Positions 29,232 through 39,421 are shown, counted from the first letter of the stretch. The stretch is 64,000 bases of DNA from Ruegeria lacuscaerulensis (GCF_013034685.1 NZ_WQGO01000003.1:248001-312000); one strand, 5' to 3'. The notes: generated by a model not told the origin, from the letters alone. Made by a program: numbers and translations.

Positions 29232-29236
29232 AGGCG

Positions 29237-29863
29237 TTACTTGAAGTTCCGGCTGTCTTTGATCTGATCCCAGGCCCAGACGACCTCTTGCAACTGTTCT
29301 TCCTGGCTGCGGTCACCACCATTCATGTCGGGGTGCAGCACCTTGATCAGTTTCTTGTAGGCTTTACGCACTTCGGCCTTGGACCAGCTGTCATTGGCTT
29401 CAAGGATTTCAATCGCGCGGCGCTCGGTCGGGGGTAGGCGGCGGCCACCTGTGCCCGCCGTGCGGCCCTTGTTCTGCGTGCCATTGGCGCCCAGAACCTG
29501 ATGCGGGTCTTCGATACCCAGACGGGCCCAGGCACGCGCCTCGGGGTCGCCCATGGGTTTGGTTTCACGCTCCCAAACCTTGTCCTTCGAGCGTTGCGCA
29601 TTCATCTCGGCTTCAGTCGTGCCGTCGAAGAAATTCCATTTCTGGTTATATTCGCGCACGTGCTGCTGGCAGAACCAGAAGAAATCGTCCAGCACATCCG
29701 GCGCTTTGGGTGCGCGGAACTTGCCCGCCTCTTCACAGCCTTCATGATCGCAGATTCGCACCGATGTCTCAGACGCGCCCGACATCCCCCGACGCCCGCG
29801 CGGGTTCTTTTTCTTGGCGCTGGAGACGGACATATCGAATCCGAAAGGGTCTGATTTCGTCAT
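29237..29863 (-). CDS. J-domain (DnaJ-like) protein
   Basis: A 208-residue protein whose J domain is at the C-terminus rather than the N-terminus: DSWSKAEVRKAYKKLIKVLHPDMNGGDRS, with the HPD triad at 177-179 needed to stimulate DnaK. The N-terminal part has a small Cys/His site (ICDHEGCEEAGKFRAP ... FWFCQQHVREYNQKW) that may bind zinc. The arrangement is a DnaJ-like co-chaperone of unknown client. It converges on the Hint gene with five bases between the stops, and is divergent from bolA. Confidence 0.88.
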   Translation of the reverse strand: MTKSDPFGFDMSVSSAKKKNPRGRRGMSGASETSVRICDHEGCEEAGKFRAPKAPDVLDDFFWFCQQHVREYNQKWNFFDGTTEAEMNAQRSKDKVWERETKPMGDPEARAWARLGIEDPHQVLGANGTQNKGRTAGTGGRRLPPTERRAIEILEANDSWSKAEVRKAYKKLIKVLHPDMNGGDRSQEEQLQEVVWAWDQIKDSRNFK

Positions 29864-29971
29864 GCTGTGATCCTTAAGAACGCATCTTCTCGACTCGGAG
29901 GCAGCAGTTTAGTCTAAGCAGCCGAAAGTAGAAGAGGGGAGGCGGTAAAATTTTTGCCGCTGAGCATAAAA

Positions 29972-30226
29972 ATGACCGTGACCGACGAAATCCGCACCGC
30001 CTTGCAATCCGCCTTTGACCCGCATGAGCTGGAGGTGGTGGATGACAGCGAAAGCCACCGGGGCCATGCGGGCTTTCAGGAAGGCGGCGAGAGCCATTTC
30101 AACGTCCGCATCCGCGCCGCCGCGTTCGAAGGCCAATCCCGCGTCGCCCGCCACCGCGCCGTTCACAAGGCGCTGGGGGACATCGTGCCGCGTATCCATG
30201 CGCTGGCGCTGGATATCGGGGTGTGA
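29972..30226 (+). CDS. BolA-family protein
   Basis: An 84-residue BolA/IbaG protein, a partner of monothiol glutaredoxins in Fe-S and iron handling. The fold signature is visible: TDEIRTALQSAFDPHELEVVDDS, HAGFQEGGESHFNV and the basic SRVARHRAVHKALGDIVPR with ALALDI at the end. ATG 29972 was chosen because it gives the normal family start; an in-frame TTG at 29954 adds six residues. It is followed by the Cys-rich small gene. Confidence 0.9.
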   Translation: MTVTDEIRTALQSAFDPHELEVVDDSESHRGHAGFQEGGESHFNVRIRAAAFEGQSRVARHRAVHKALGDIVPRIHALALDIGV

Positions 30227-30257
30227 AAGCGCCAAGATGGCGGAAACCGAGGTGAAC

Positions 30258-30482
30258 ATGGACGGATCGCAAACAAAAGTGACACTCGAATCCACTCTGA
30301 CCTGCCCGTCTTGCGGGCATGTCGAAACGGAAACCATGCCCACAGATGCGTGCCAGTGGTTCTATGAATGCAAGTCCTGTCAGGCCGTGCTGAAACCGTT
30401 AGACGGCGACTGCTGCGTCTTTTGTTCTTACGCGACAGTGCCCTGCCCACCGATCCAAGAGGGCAATTCCTGCTGCGCGTAA
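30258..30482 (+). CDS. GDCCVxC-domain Cys-rich small protein
   Basis: A 74-residue protein with eleven Cys. Visible are TCPSCGH, a second pair in YECKSC, the hallmark GDCCVFCSYATVPCPP and the terminal SCC. This matches the GDCCVxC family, some members of which are selenoproteins; here both key codons are TGC, so it is the Cys form. The start at ATG 30258 is preceded by CGAGGTG; ATG 30237 (81 residues) is possible. It probably binds zinc or another thiophilic metal (inference). It follows bolA by about 30 bases and converges on DUF4177. Confidence 0.82.
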   Translation: MDGSQTKVTLESTLTCPSCGHVETETMPTDACQWFYECKSCQAVLKPLDGDCCVFCSYATVPCPPIQEGNSCCA

Positions 30483-30489
30483 GTGTGTC

Positions 30490-30900
30490 TCAGGGTTTTT
30501 CCTGTGGTTCTGGGGCGGCTTCCGAGCCTTTCAACGACAGCGGGGGCTCTTTCACCTCTTCCGCAATCGGGGCCGGGGCCACGACCATTTCGGGGCCCGG
30601 AACAGGCTGGGCCAAAGGTACGCCTTCGGGTGTTTCCGTCGGGCCGCGGGTAGAGACGAAACTTGGTTCGATTTCGCGCCGGAACACCAGAACATTGCGC
30701 CAGTTCACGGTTGAGCCAGTCAGACCCGTTCGTTCCTCGCTGGGCAGTAACTCCGCACGCTGATATTCCCAGCCGTCCTGCCCCATCTGGTTGAGCACCT
30801 GTTCGACCGAGGCCGCAAACCGGTCCTCGGCGGTTTTGGCCCCTTTGGCCTTGCCGCTTTTCTGCGGGGCGGGGACGACTTTGTATTCGTAGCGCGGCAT
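30490..30900 (-). CDS. DUF4177 domain protein
   Basis: A 136-residue protein. The first 75 residues (YEYKVVPAPQK, DRFAASVEQVLNQMGQDGWEYQRAELLPSEE, WRNVLVFRRE) match the short DUF4177 alpha/beta domain. The remaining 60 residues are a Pro/Glu-rich, probably disordered tail. Function unknown. It is a single gene, convergent with the GDCCVxC gene. Confidence 0.8.
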   Translation of the reverse strand: MPRYEYKVVPAPQKSGKAKGAKTAEDRFAASVEQVLNQMGQDGWEYQRAELLPSEERTGLTGSTVNWRNVLVFRREIEPSFVSTRGPTETPEGVPLAQPVPGPEMVVAPAPIAEEVKEPPLSLKGSEAAPEPQEKP

Positions 30901-31000
30901 CGGATCTTCCTACCTGTTCGTTCCCGGCAATCTAGCATGTTGAGGCCATTGGGAAAGTCTCCTTCGCGTGGTGCCCGGCTTGTGTTGCCCGGACACAGCG

Positions 31001-31042
31001 CAAAAGAAAGGCGGCAGTGGGTATGCCCTCTGCCGCCCTTTC
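31001..31042 (-). terminator. Intrinsic terminator downstream of gatB
   Basis: On the minus strand a 12-bp stem (GAAAGGGCGGCAG pairing with CTGCCGCCTTTC, one bulged base) is followed by the T-rich CTTTCTTTTG. It lies 16 bases after the gatB stop and fits termination of minus-strand transcription. Confidence 0.8.
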
Positions 31043-31058
31043 ATCAATTTCTGTAGAT

Positions 31059-32570
31059 TTAACCGCCCAGCTTCTTGGCAACCAGCTCGTTCACGGCCTT
31101 GGGGTTGGCTTTGCCGCCGGTGGCTTTCATCACCTGACCAACGAACCAGCCCGCCAGTTTCGGGTTCACCTTGGCTTTTTCCACCTGCGCGGGGTTGGCT
31201 GCGATGATCTCGTCCAAGGCGGCTTCGATCGCACCAGTGTCGGTGACTTGCTTCATACCGCGTTCTTCCACGATCTGCGCGGGGTCGCCGCCTTCGGTAT
31301 AAACGATCTCGAAAAGATCCTTGGCGATCTTGCCCGAGATAGCATCGGAGGAAATCAGGTCGATGATCCCACCCAACTGCGCCGGAGAAACCGGGCTGTC
31401 GGTGATGTCGTGGTCTTCTTTCTTCAACCGGCCGAACAATTCGTTGATAACCCAGTTCGCGGCCAGCTTGCCGTTTCGACCTTTCGCGACCTCTTCGAAA
31501 TAGGCGGCGCTTTCCACTTCGGCGGTCAGGACCGAGGCATCATAGTCGGTCAGGCCAAATGCCTCAATGAACCGTGCCTTTTTGGCGTCGGGCAGTTCGG
31601 GTAATTTGGCGGCAATGTCGTCGACCCAGGCTTGTTCAATTTCCAACGGCAGCAGGTCGGGATCGGGGAAATAGCGGTAATCATGCGCCTCTTCCTTGGA
31701 GCGCATGGACCGCGTCTCACCCTTGTCAGGATCGTACAGGCGCGTTTCCTGCTCGACCTTGCCGCCGCCTTCGACGATAGCGATCTGACGCCGTGCTTCG
31801 ACCTCAATCGCTTGCTGGATGAACCGCATCGAGTTCATGTTCTTGATCTCGCAGCGTGTTCCCAGATGCGAGAAATCCTGCGTTTCCTGATACTTCTCGT
31901 ACGCTCCTGGCAAACAGATCGAGACGTTCACGTCCGCCCGCAGGTTGCCGTTCTGCATGTTGCCATCACAAGTGCCCAAGTAACGCATGATCTGGCGCAG
32001 CTTTGCGATATAGGCGGCGGCCTCTTCGGGGCCACGGATGTCGGGGCGCGACACGATCTCCATCAGGCAGACGCCCGTCCGGTTCAGATCGACAAAGGAC
32101 ATATGCGGGTCCATGTCATGGATGGATTTGCCGGCGTCTTGCTCCATGTGGATGCGTTCGATACGGACCATGCGCGCGGTGCCATCGCCCATTTCCACCA
32201 GCACTTCGCCTTCGCCCACGATAGGGTGGTACAGCTGGGAAATCTGGTAGCCCTGCGGCAGGTCAGGGTAGAAGTAGTTCTTGCGGTCAAAGGCTGATTT
32301 CAGGTTGATATCCGCCTTCAGACCCAGCCCGGTGCGCACCGCTTGTTCAACGCAATATTCGTTGATGACCGGCAGCATTCCAGGCATCGCCGCGTCCACG
32401 AAGGCCACGTTTGAATTGGGTTCAGCTCCGAATTGTGTCGATGCGCCCGAGAAAAGCTTGGCGTTGGATGAGACCTGAGCGTGCACCTCCATCCCGATGA
32501 CCAGTTCCCAATCGTGCTTGGCCCCGGCAATGGTTTTGATTTCGGGCATTTCATATGTCAGGTCGAGCAT
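31059..32570 (-). CDS. gatB: Aspartyl/glutamyl-tRNA amidotransferase subunit B
   Basis: A 503-residue subunit of GatCAB, which converts misacylated Glu-tRNA(Gln) or Asp-tRNA(Asn) to the amide form. Visible are [22 protein letters not shown], the [18 protein letters not shown] block, [39 protein letters not shown], and the C-terminal YqeY-like tail. gatA and gatC are not in the window. ATG 32570 gives the usual MLDLTYE start. Confidence 0.97.
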   Translation of the reverse strand: MLDLTYEMPEIKTIAGAKHDWELVIGMEVHAQVSSNAKLFSGASTQFGAEPNSNVAFVDAAMPGMLPVINEYCVEQAVRTGLGLKADINLKSAFDRKNYFYPDLPQGYQISQLYHPIVGEGEVLVEMGDGTARMVRIERIHMEQDAGKSIHDMDPHMSFVDLNRTGVCLMEIVSRPDIRGPEEAAAYIAKLRQIMRYLGTCDGNMQNGNLRADVNVSICLPGAYEKYQETQDFSHLGTRCEIKNMNSMRFIQQAIEVEARRQIAIVEGGGKVEQETRLYDPDKGETRSMRSKEEAHDYRYFPDPDLLPLEIEQAWVDDIAAKLPELPDAKKARFIEAFGLTDYDASVLTAEVESAAYFEEVAKGRNGKLAANWVINELFGRLKKEDHDITDSPVSPAQLGGIIDLISSDAISGKIAKDLFEIVYTEGGDPAQIVEERGMKQVTDTGAIEAALDEIIAANPAQVEKAKVNPKLAGWFVGQVMKATGGKANPKAVNELVAKKLGG

Positions 32571-32641
32571 GGCGCGCCTCTATTTCCGCAGAAGTCTAAG
32601 CCTGCGTATTAGGCGTGCCACGCCAAAGGGGCAAGGGGGAA

Positions 32642-33892
32642 TCAGTGGCTGGACAGGCGCGGGCCCGATGGGGTGAAGGTCACATCCATGCCCTTGCGCA
32701 GTTCTTCGCTGAACAGGTTGCCAATCGCACGCAGCGCGTCACGGTGGCCGCGTGCGGCAAACCGCTCGGTCGAGTTGATGCGTACAGCGTTGTTGAACCC
32801 GTTTGCGGCATGGGCCCAGACCAGCGGGTGCAGCTCAGTCAGGTGGTCACGGATCAGCCAGTTCGCAGCCTCGTGGATTTGCGCGCGTACGGCGTCGGCT
32901 TGGGCGTTCTGGCCCTGACCTTTTTTGATCGTGATGGCGCAATAGGCGGCCAGCATGTTGACCATTTCCTGATCGGGGCGGTGGCGCAGAATGTCGCGAA
33001 GACCTTGCAGGAAATATTCGACATCCAACCGTGCACAGGCTTCGTCATCCAAGACGATGGCGTCGAATTGGGCCCAGGTATACCCGCCTGCGCCCCAGAT
33101 ATCATGGGTGCGGGCGGCATTGCGCAGGGCTTGCACCTCAAGCTCTTCGTAGCTGCCGAACCAGCGCGGCAGCAGATGCGTACCCATAGCGCGCATGTGG
33201 CGCTGGTTATGCGGGTCCAGCGTGATCAGACGTTCGTATTTGTCGGCCACGCGGACGCGCGTCTTGCGCTGTCCCGCCAGCAGAGCGCAATCGGCAGCTG
33301 CGACCAGAGGGCTGTCCGGCGCCGCTTCGCGACAAGCAGGCAAGATAGCCGCAGCCCGGTCGAAATGCGCGGCACAGCGCGATTGATGCAGCGGCGGCAG
33401 ATTGGCCTCGGTGGCCGTGCCACGCCACGCCCATGCGATGTCGATATGCGCCAGCGCAACCACCAGCGCGATCATCGGATCACCGGCGTTTTCGCGCATT
33501 TCGTCTTCCAGCTCTGAGATGCCGCCCAGCAGGTCATAGTCCCGCACTTCTTTCAGGTCGGACAGGGCGTGTTCGACGGCCAGAACCACATCGGCGCGGG
33601 CCCCGAAGGCCAGCAGATCCGCAATCGGCATCCCGTCAGGGGCAGAGGTGCGCGCCTCATCCGCTGCTTTCATTTCCTGCGACAAAACCGTCCACAGGCC
33701 CTGACGCGCCAGATGGCGGCCCCGCTCGATCGCATCGCGACCAGCGATGTCGTCCTCGCGGGCATCGGCCAGCGGGATGTTCACTTGCCCCCGATTCGGG
33801 AACACGGATGCGACATCTGCTGACAGATGCAAATCTGCTGGCATTTCGGGGACAAGGGCGCTGGGCGCAGTGGATCGGAAAAACCGCAACAT
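32642..33892 (-). CDS. Conserved hypothetical protein, helical (TPR-like)
   Basis: A 416-residue soluble protein that I do not recognise. It has no signal peptide or membrane segment, and seems almost all helical, with repeated amphipathic stretches such as IALVVALAHIDIAWAWRG, AAHFDRAAAILPACREAAPDSPLVAAADC and YERLITLDPHNQRHMRAMGTHLLPRW, which recall TPR-like solenoids. The middle contains a Trp/Tyr-rich segment (DIWGAGGYTWAQFDAIVLDDEACARLDVEYFL reads as one helical hairpin). It lies 71 bases upstream of gatB on the same strand. Confidence 0.75.
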   Translation of the reverse strand: MLRFFRSTAPSALVPEMPADLHLSADVASVFPNRGQVNIPLADAREDDIAGRDAIERGRHLARQGLWTVLSQEMKAADEARTSAPDGMPIADLLAFGARADVVLAVEHALSDLKEVRDYDLLGGISELEDEMRENAGDPMIALVVALAHIDIAWAWRGTATEANLPPLHQSRCAAHFDRAAAILPACREAAPDSPLVAAADCALLAGQRKTRVRVADKYERLITLDPHNQRHMRAMGTHLLPRWFGSYEELEVQALRNAARTHDIWGAGGYTWAQFDAIVLDDEACARLDVEYFLQGLRDILRHRPDQEMVNMLAAYCAITIKKGQGQNAQADAVRAQIHEAANWLIRDHLTELHPLVWAHAANGFNNAVRINSTERFAARGHRDALRAIGNLFSEELRKGMDVTFTPSGPRLSSH

Positions 33893-34020
33893 GGTGAAAC
33901 TCGGTAACTGTAAAAACTGGCAACTGCTGAACTGTCGCCGCGAATTGATTCAAATTCAAGATTTTGGGCCTGTTTTGCCCATAATTTGGGAACAATGAGG
34001 TCTTGAGATGGGGATTATGC

Positions 34021-34449
34021 CTAGAAAACCGTAAAGTGATGACGCTTTACCCGAAGCCCCGCTTGCTGCAAAAGCCGCTCGAATTCCCGGTGCGGAGGGG
34101 TCGATTCATCGGGCAGGCGAATCTTTTTCTCGGACCTAAGCACAAGTGAAACGCGCACGCTAAAGTCCCAGCGGGTGTCCATGCGCACGTGGTCGATATC
34201 GGCCAGATTGACCTCGGCCTGACGCGCGCCGGTGAACCAGCTGATCCGGTCCGGACCCAAGGTCAGACCGGCGCTGGTGCCGCGGGCAAAATCCCACAGC
34301 GCGGGCAGGGTGGTCAGCGCCAACAGCGCCATCAGCCACCACGCCGCATCAAACAGGATCACCAGGGCAATCAGTGCCCCATACACGCAGAGCAGGATCG
34401 CCAAAACGCTCGGCGTCCTGTTCTGACGTGTGAACGTGTAAGGCGTCAT
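34021..34449 (-). CDS. Small membrane protein with PH-like C-terminal half
   Basis: A 142-residue protein with two adjacent membrane segments (SVLAILLCVYGALIALVILF; AAWWLMALLALTTLPALW) followed by a soluble beta-rich part (LTLGPDRISWFTGARQAEVNLADIDHVRM, SLVLRSEKKIRLP) similar in layout to bacterial PH-type domains. Its ATG overlaps the pepN stop in ATGA, so it is translationally coupled to pepN. Function unknown. Confidence 0.7.
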   Translation of the reverse strand: MTPYTFTRQNRTPSVLAILLCVYGALIALVILFDAAWWLMALLALTTLPALWDFARGTSAGLTLGPDRISWFTGARQAEVNLADIDHVRMDTRWDFSVRVSLVLRSEKKIRLPDESTPPHREFERLLQQAGLRVKRHHFTVF

Positions 34450-36998
34450 GCGCCTAGTATGCGCGAGACCATCTCGGTCGTGTCCCGCGACAGATCGGGT
34501 GTTTCTGCGATGCGGGTTAACTGCGTGCGGATCAGGGCCTGACGGTCGGTGTCATAGCGTTTCCACGTCTGGAAGGCCGAGCACATCCGTGCCGTGGTCT
34601 GCGGGTTCACCGGGTCCAGTTTGATCAACCAGTCCGCCAGCAGGGCATAGCCCGCACCATCGGCCCGGTGGAACCCGGCATGGTTCATCGCCAACGCTCC
34701 CATGACCGCGCGGAAGCGGTTGGGGTTTTTCCAGTTGAAATCCGGATGCTCGGTCAGGTTGCGCGCCACATCCGCCGTCGCCTCTGGTGCCGCCATCGAG
34801 ACCTGCAGCCCAAACCACTTGTCCATCACCAACCGGTCATGTTGCCACTGGTCATAGAATGCGGCCAGTTCAGCCTGTCCCTTACCTGCCCGCAGAAGGC
34901 AGGACAGGGCGGTCAGTTGCAGGGTCATGTTGTCAGCGGCTTTGTATTCCTCGGCGGCCTTGGCACCGCCGTCCAGTCGTGAGGTCAACGCCAAAGCGGC
35001 CCCGCCCAAGGCGCGTTTGCCCGATTGATCGGCATCAGGGCTGTACGGAGCATCAATCACGGTCTCGCTGTGCAAACGCGGCAGCAGGTCCTGTACGTGC
35101 TGTGCAGTGACCTGCCGCAGCGTCTCGACGGCGGTCCAGATTGCCATTGGATCGGGTGTTAAGCCTTTCTCGTGCAACGCGGCAGCCAGTTCAGATTGTG
35201 TCGGAAGGCCCAACACCAAAGCGCGGTAGGCCGGGTCCAGATCACCATCGCGCAGCACAGCCAGAAGGCCATCCAGATAGTCCGCATCGGGAGCTGCATC
35301 GGACTGAATCATGTTCAACAGCGTGTCTTCGGCCAGCGAGCGCCCGGCTTGCCAGCGGTTGAACGCGTCTGTGTCATGGGCCAGCAAAAAGGCGCGTTCA
35401 GCGTTGTCTTGATCCTGTTCCAGAATAACCGGGGCGGAGAAATCCCTCAGCACCGAGGCCGTCGGTTTGGCTGCCAGCCCGGTGAAGGTAAAGCTCTGGC
35501 TGGCCTCGGTCAGTTCCAGCACCTCAGTCGCGCGAACCTCATCGCCGTTGGGGCCCAGCAGACCCACCGCCACCGGGATCACCTGCGGCAGTTTTTCGTC
35601 CTGACCTGGCGTTGGCTCGGTGCGCTGTGACAAGGTCAGGGTGTAGGTGCCGTCTGCCCATTCTTCGGCCACCGACACGCGCGGAGTGCCGGATTGACTG
35701 TACCAGCGCTTGAATTGGCTCAGATCGCGGCTGGTCGTATCCTCGAATACCTTGATCCAGTCTTCGATCGTGCAGGCTTGCCCGTCATGCCGATCGAAAT
35801 ACAAGTCCAGCGCCTTGGCATAGGCTTCATCACCCACCAGCCGCTTCAGCATACCGATGATTTCGGCACCTTTTTCATAAACGGTGGCGGTATAGAAATT
35901 GTTGATCTCTTGAAAGCTCTCGGGCCGTACGGGATGCGAGAGCGGACCGTTATCTTCGGGGAATTGCCGCGCGCGCAGGTCGATAGCGTCGTGGATGCGT
36001 TTCACCGGGGCCGAGCGCATGTCGGATGTGAATTGCGCATCGCGGAAGACCGTAAGACCTTCTTTCAGACAAAGCTGGAACCAGTCGCGGCAGGTGATGC
36101 GATTGCCGGTCCAGTTGTGGAAATACTCATGCGCGATGATCGCTTCTATCCGCTCGAAATTCATATCGGTCGAGGTCTCGGGGCTGGCCAGCACCGCGGA
36201 GGAGTTGAAGATGTTCAGCCCCTTATTCTCCATCGCGCCCATGTTGAAATCATCCACGGCCACAATGTTGAACACGTCCAAATCGTATTCGCGGCCATAA
36301 ACGTCCTCGTCCCATTTCATCGACTTTTTCAGCGCCTCCATGCCAAAGGCGCATTTGCCCTCGTCACCGGGGCGGACCCAGAGGTTTAGCTCGACATCGC
36401 GCCCGGACATGGTGGTGAACTGGCCCGGATGCGAGATCAACTCGCCCGCGACCAGAGCGAACAGATAGGCAGGCTTGGGCCAAGGGTCGGTCCATTCGGC
36501 CCAGCCTTCGCCTTTGCCGCTTGGGTTGCCGTTGGACAGCAGCACGGGCAAATCGCCGTTGATGCGCACGGTGAAGGTGGACATCACATCGGGGCGGTCG
36601 GGATAATAGGTGATCTTGCGGAACCCTTCCGCCTCGCACTGGGTGCAATACATCCCGTTTGACATATAGAGCCCCTCAAGCGCGGTGTTGTTGCCGGGGT
36701 CAATCTCAACCTCGGCCTCCCAGATGAAGGGCGCGTCAGGGGCGGGCGCGGTCAGGCCCTTATCGGTCACCTCGGGCGCGATCTGCACCCCGTTAATGCA
36801 GGCGCGGATCAGGGTCAGTTCTTCGCCGTGCAAAAAGAAGGTGCGATCCGTGGCATCGGGGTCGGGGCGGAAAGCAATGCGCGATGTTACGCGGGTGGCG
36901 TGCGCTGCCAGATCGAAGGTTAGATGCACGCTGTCCACAAGATAACCAAAGGGCGTGTAGTCTTTCAGATAGATCGTCGTAGGGGCAGCGTCGCGCAT
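34446..36998 (-). CDS. pepN: Aminopeptidase N (M1 family)
   Basis: An 850-residue zinc aminopeptidase for peptide turnover in the cytoplasm. Visible are the substrate-binding GAMENKGL motif, the zinc motif HEYFHNW (His290, Glu291, His294) with the third ligand Glu313 in KEGLTVF, and the long helical C-terminal domain. ATG 36998 gives the standard beginning (MRDAAPTTIYLKDYTPF); the frame is open to 37202 but the 68 extra residues lack family character. It is followed by the coupled PH-like gene and is divergent from glcB. Confidence 0.95.
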   Translation of the reverse strand: MRDAAPTTIYLKDYTPFGYLVDSVHLTFDLAAHATRVTSRIAFRPDPDATDRTFFLHGEELTLIRACINGVQIAPEVTDKGLTAPAPDAPFIWEAEVEIDPGNNTALEGLYMSNGMYCTQCEAEGFRKITYYPDRPDVMSTFTVRINGDLPVLLSNGNPSGKGEGWAEWTDPWPKPAYLFALVAGELISHPGQFTTMSGRDVELNLWVRPGDEGKCAFGMEALKKSMKWDEDVYGREYDLDVFNIVAVDDFNMGAMENKGLNIFNSSAVLASPETSTDMNFERIEAIIAHEYFHNWTGNRITCRDWFQLCLKEGLTVFRDAQFTSDMRSAPVKRIHDAIDLRARQFPEDNGPLSHPVRPESFQEINNFYTATVYEKGAEIIGMLKRLVGDEAYAKALDLYFDRHDGQACTIEDWIKVFEDTTSRDLSQFKRWYSQSGTPRVSVAEEWADGTYTLTLSQRTEPTPGQDEKLPQVIPVAVGLLGPNGDEVRATEVLELTEASQSFTFTGLAAKPTASVLRDFSAPVILEQDQDNAERAFLLAHDTDAFNRWQAGRSLAEDTLLNMIQSDAAPDADYLDGLLAVLRDGDLDPAYRALVLGLPTQSELAAALHEKGLTPDPMAIWTAVETLRQVTAQHVQDLLPRLHSETVIDAPYSPDADQSGKRALGGAALALTSRLDGGAKAAEEYKAADNMTLQLTALSCLLRAGKGQAELAAFYDQWQHDRLVMDKWFGLQVSMAAPEATADVARNLTEHPDFNWKNPNRFRAVMGALAMNHAGFHRADGAGYALLADWLIKLDPVNPQTTARMCSAFQTWKRYDTDRQALIRTQLTRIAETPDLSRDTTEMVSRILGA

Positions 36999-37098
36999 CG
37001 GGGCCTCGCATCGGTTGGAGTTTGAGGCGACGTTATGGTCTGTGGCAATGGGCTGCAAGCCGTGTCGCGGATGGGGCGGATCCCAGGTAACGCGATTT

Positions 37099-37117
37099 TG
37101 GTAAGATTTTTTTACCA
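37099..37117. promoter_or_regulatory. Inverted repeat TGGTAA-N7-TTACCA upstream of glcB
   Basis: A perfect 6-bp inverted repeat (37099-37104 and 37112-37117) about 82 bases before the glcB start and 100 bases from the pepN start. The inner T-N11-A spacing is that of LysR-type sites. The binding protein is unknown. Confidence 0.4.
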
Positions 37118-37203
37118 GAACGCAACGGCAGACGTTGCCTATCGGAAACTTACGCTCTAAATGCTGGCGGTATGCAGTGGCGTACATTGGCAGGAGGAAC
37201 AAA

Positions 37204-39339
37204 ATGACCAGCAGACAGACACGCAGCGGGCTTCAAGTCGACCCAGTTCTGGCCGACTTCATCGAAGGTAGGGCTCTGCCGGGAACCGGTGTCACCGCTC
37301 AGACATTCTGGGATGGTCTGTCGCGGATGGTGTCCGAACTTGGGCCCAAGAACCGCGCGTTTCTTGCCAAGCGCGAACAGATTCAGGGCCAACTGGACGC
37401 ATGGCATGTTGACCGTAAAGGTCAGGACCACGACGCCGAAGCCTATCAGGGGTTTCTGCGCGAGATCGGCTATTTGGTCGAAGAAGGTGATGACTTTCAA
37501 ATCGAAACCGCCAATGTCGATCCTGAGATTGCTTCGATCCCCGGCCCGCAACTGGTCGTGCCGATAACCAATGCCCGGTTTGCGCTGAACGCCGCCAACG
37601 CGCGTTGGGGTAGTCTGTATGATGCTCTGTACGGCACGGACGCAATGGGCGATCTGCCCGCCGCGGGAGGGTATGACGAAGCACGCGGTGCGCGTGTGAT
37701 TGCATGGGCCAAAAGCTTTTTGGATGACGCGGTGCCGCTGGCTGCAGGCTCGTGGGCCGATGTGTCCAATCTGCACGTCGAAGATGGTGCGCTGGTACCC
37801 GCGCTGGCCGACGCTTCGGCATTTGTTGGCTTTGGCGGTGAGGCCGGGAAGCCCGATTTCGTTCTGCTGAAGAACAACGGGCTGCATGTGAAAATCGTCG
37901 TCGATGCCTCTAGTAATATTGGCGCGACCGACCCGGCGGGGATTGCGGATGTACATATGGAATCGGCGCTGTCCACGATTATGGACTGCGAGGACTCGGT
38001 CGCCTGTGTGGATGGAGAAGACAAGGTCGTGGCCTATAGCAACTGGCTGGGCCTGATGAAAGGCGATCTGGCTGAGGAGGTGACCAAAGGAGGCACTACC
38101 TTTACCCGGAAACTGGCCGATGATCTGACCTATACCACCGCAGGCGGCGAACAGGATGTGCTGAAAGGCCGCTCGCTGATGCTAATCCGCAATGTGGGCC
38201 ACCTGATGACCAACCCGGCCGTTCTGGATGGTGATGGCAATGAGATCGGTGAGGGCCTGATGGATGCGCTCTCTACCACGCTGATTGCGATGCATGACCT
38301 GCAGCGCGAGGGCGGGAATTCGGTCAAGGGCTCGGTCTATGTGGTCAAGCCCAAGATGCACGGGCCAGCCGAAGTCGCGTTCGCGGTTGAGATTTTCGAC
38401 ATGGTCGAAGACATCCTCGGCCTGCCGCGCAACACCGTCAAGCTGGGTATCATGGATGAGGAACGCCGTACCTCGGTCAACCTCAAGGAATGCATCCGTG
38501 CTGCGAGATCGCGTGTGGCCTTTATCAACACTGGTTTCCTGGACCGTACGGGCGATGAGATCCATACCTCGATCGAGGCGGGACCGATGCTGCCCAAGGG
38601 TGACATGAAGGTGACACCGTGGATTGCGTCTTATGAGGACCGCAATGTCGATATCGGTCTGGCCTGCGGTCTGAAAGGCAAGGCGCAGATCGGTAAGGGC
38701 ATGTGGGCGATGCCTGACCGGATGGGGGATATGCTGGATCAGAAGATCGGACACCCGAAATCGGGCGCGACCTGCGCCTGGGTGCCGTCCCCAACCGCGG
38801 CGACGCTTCATGCAACGCATTACCACAAGGTCGATGTTCTGGCCCGTCAGGACGAACTGGCCGCAGGCGGTGCACGCGGTACACTGGATGATCTGCTGAC
38901 CGTGCCGCTGCTGGGTGGCCGCAACCTGAGCGAGGACGAGATCACCCGCGAAATCGAGAACAACGCGCAGGGTATTCTGGGCTACGTCGTGCGTTGGGTC
39001 GATCAGGGCGTAGGCTGTTCGAAAGTGCCGGATATCAACGATATCGGGTTGATGGAGGATCGGGCGACTTGCCGGATTTCATCTCAGGCGCTGGCCAACT
39101 GGCTGCATCATGATGTCGTCAGTGAAGAACAGGTGATGGCTGCGATGCAGAAAATGGCGGCCGTGGTGGATCGTCAAAATGAAGGCGACCCCAGCTACCG
39201 CCCGATGGCACCCGGCTTCGATGGTGTGGCGTTCCAAGCAGCTTGCGATCTGGTTTTCAAAGGTCGGGTTCAGCCTTCGGGTTACACCGAGCCGGTTCTG
39301 CACGCCCGCCGTTTGGAGTTGAAAGCGAGCTTGGGTTGA
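37204..39339 (+). CDS. glcB: Malate synthase G
   Basis: A 711-residue enzyme condensing glyoxylate with acetyl-CoA to malate (glyoxylate/glycolate use). G-isoform features are visible: the long N-terminal domain, the [18 protein letters not shown] block, [56 protein letters not shown] and the acetyl-CoA-side [20 protein letters not shown]. The start at ATG 37204 is preceded by GGCAGGAGG. It is followed by a repeat element and then a glcG-type gene, so the two appear to form a glycolate/glyoxylate unit. Confidence 0.97.
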   Translation: MTSRQTRSGLQVDPVLADFIEGRALPGTGVTAQTFWDGLSRMVSELGPKNRAFLAKREQIQGQLDAWHVDRKGQDHDAEAYQGFLREIGYLVEEGDDFQIETANVDPEIASIPGPQLVVPITNARFALNAANARWGSLYDALYGTDAMGDLPAAGGYDEARGARVIAWAKSFLDDAVPLAAGSWADVSNLHVEDGALVPALADASAFVGFGGEAGKPDFVLLKNNGLHVKIVVDASSNIGATDPAGIADVHMESALSTIMDCEDSVACVDGEDKVVAYSNWLGLMKGDLAEEVTKGGTTFTRKLADDLTYTTAGGEQDVLKGRSLMLIRNVGHLMTNPAVLDGDGNEIGEGLMDALSTTLIAMHDLQREGGNSVKGSVYVVKPKMHGPAEVAFAVEIFDMVEDILGLPRNTVKLGIMDEERRTSVNLKECIRAARSRVAFINTGFLDRTGDEIHTSIEAGPMLPKGDMKVTPWIASYEDRNVDIGLACGLKGKAQIGKGMWAMPDRMGDMLDQKIGHPKSGATCAWVPSPTAATLHATHYHKVDVLARQDELAAGGARGTLDDLLTVPLLGGRNLSEDEITREIENNAQGILGYVVRWVDQGVGCSKVPDINDIGLMEDRATCRISSQALANWLHHDVVSEEQVMAAMQKMAAVVDRQNEGDPSYRPMAPGFDGVAFQAACDLVFKGRVQPSGYTEPVLHARRLELKASLG

Positions 39340-39358
39340 ACGGATAGGGTCGGAACAA

Positions 39359-39411
39359 GGGGGCTGTCTGCCCCCTCCCGCTCCCCCGAGGATATTGTTA
39401 GCCAGATGAAA
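39359..39411 (+). repeat. Dispersed palindromic repeat, copy A
   Basis: GGGGGC-TGTCT-GCCCCC hairpin (39359-39375), then CTCCCCCGAGGATATTGTTA and GCCAGATGAAAG. It shares the C-run, GATATT and GCCAGATGAA tail with copies at 49334 and 53231. It fills most of the glcB-glcG gap and ends just before the glcG ribosome site. Confidence 0.75.
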
Positions 39412-39421
39412 GGGATCAGGC

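Noticed and set aside
30408..30430. Possible selenocysteine in the GDCC motif
   Set aside because: Both codons read TGC and no in-frame TGA is present, so it is the Cys version.
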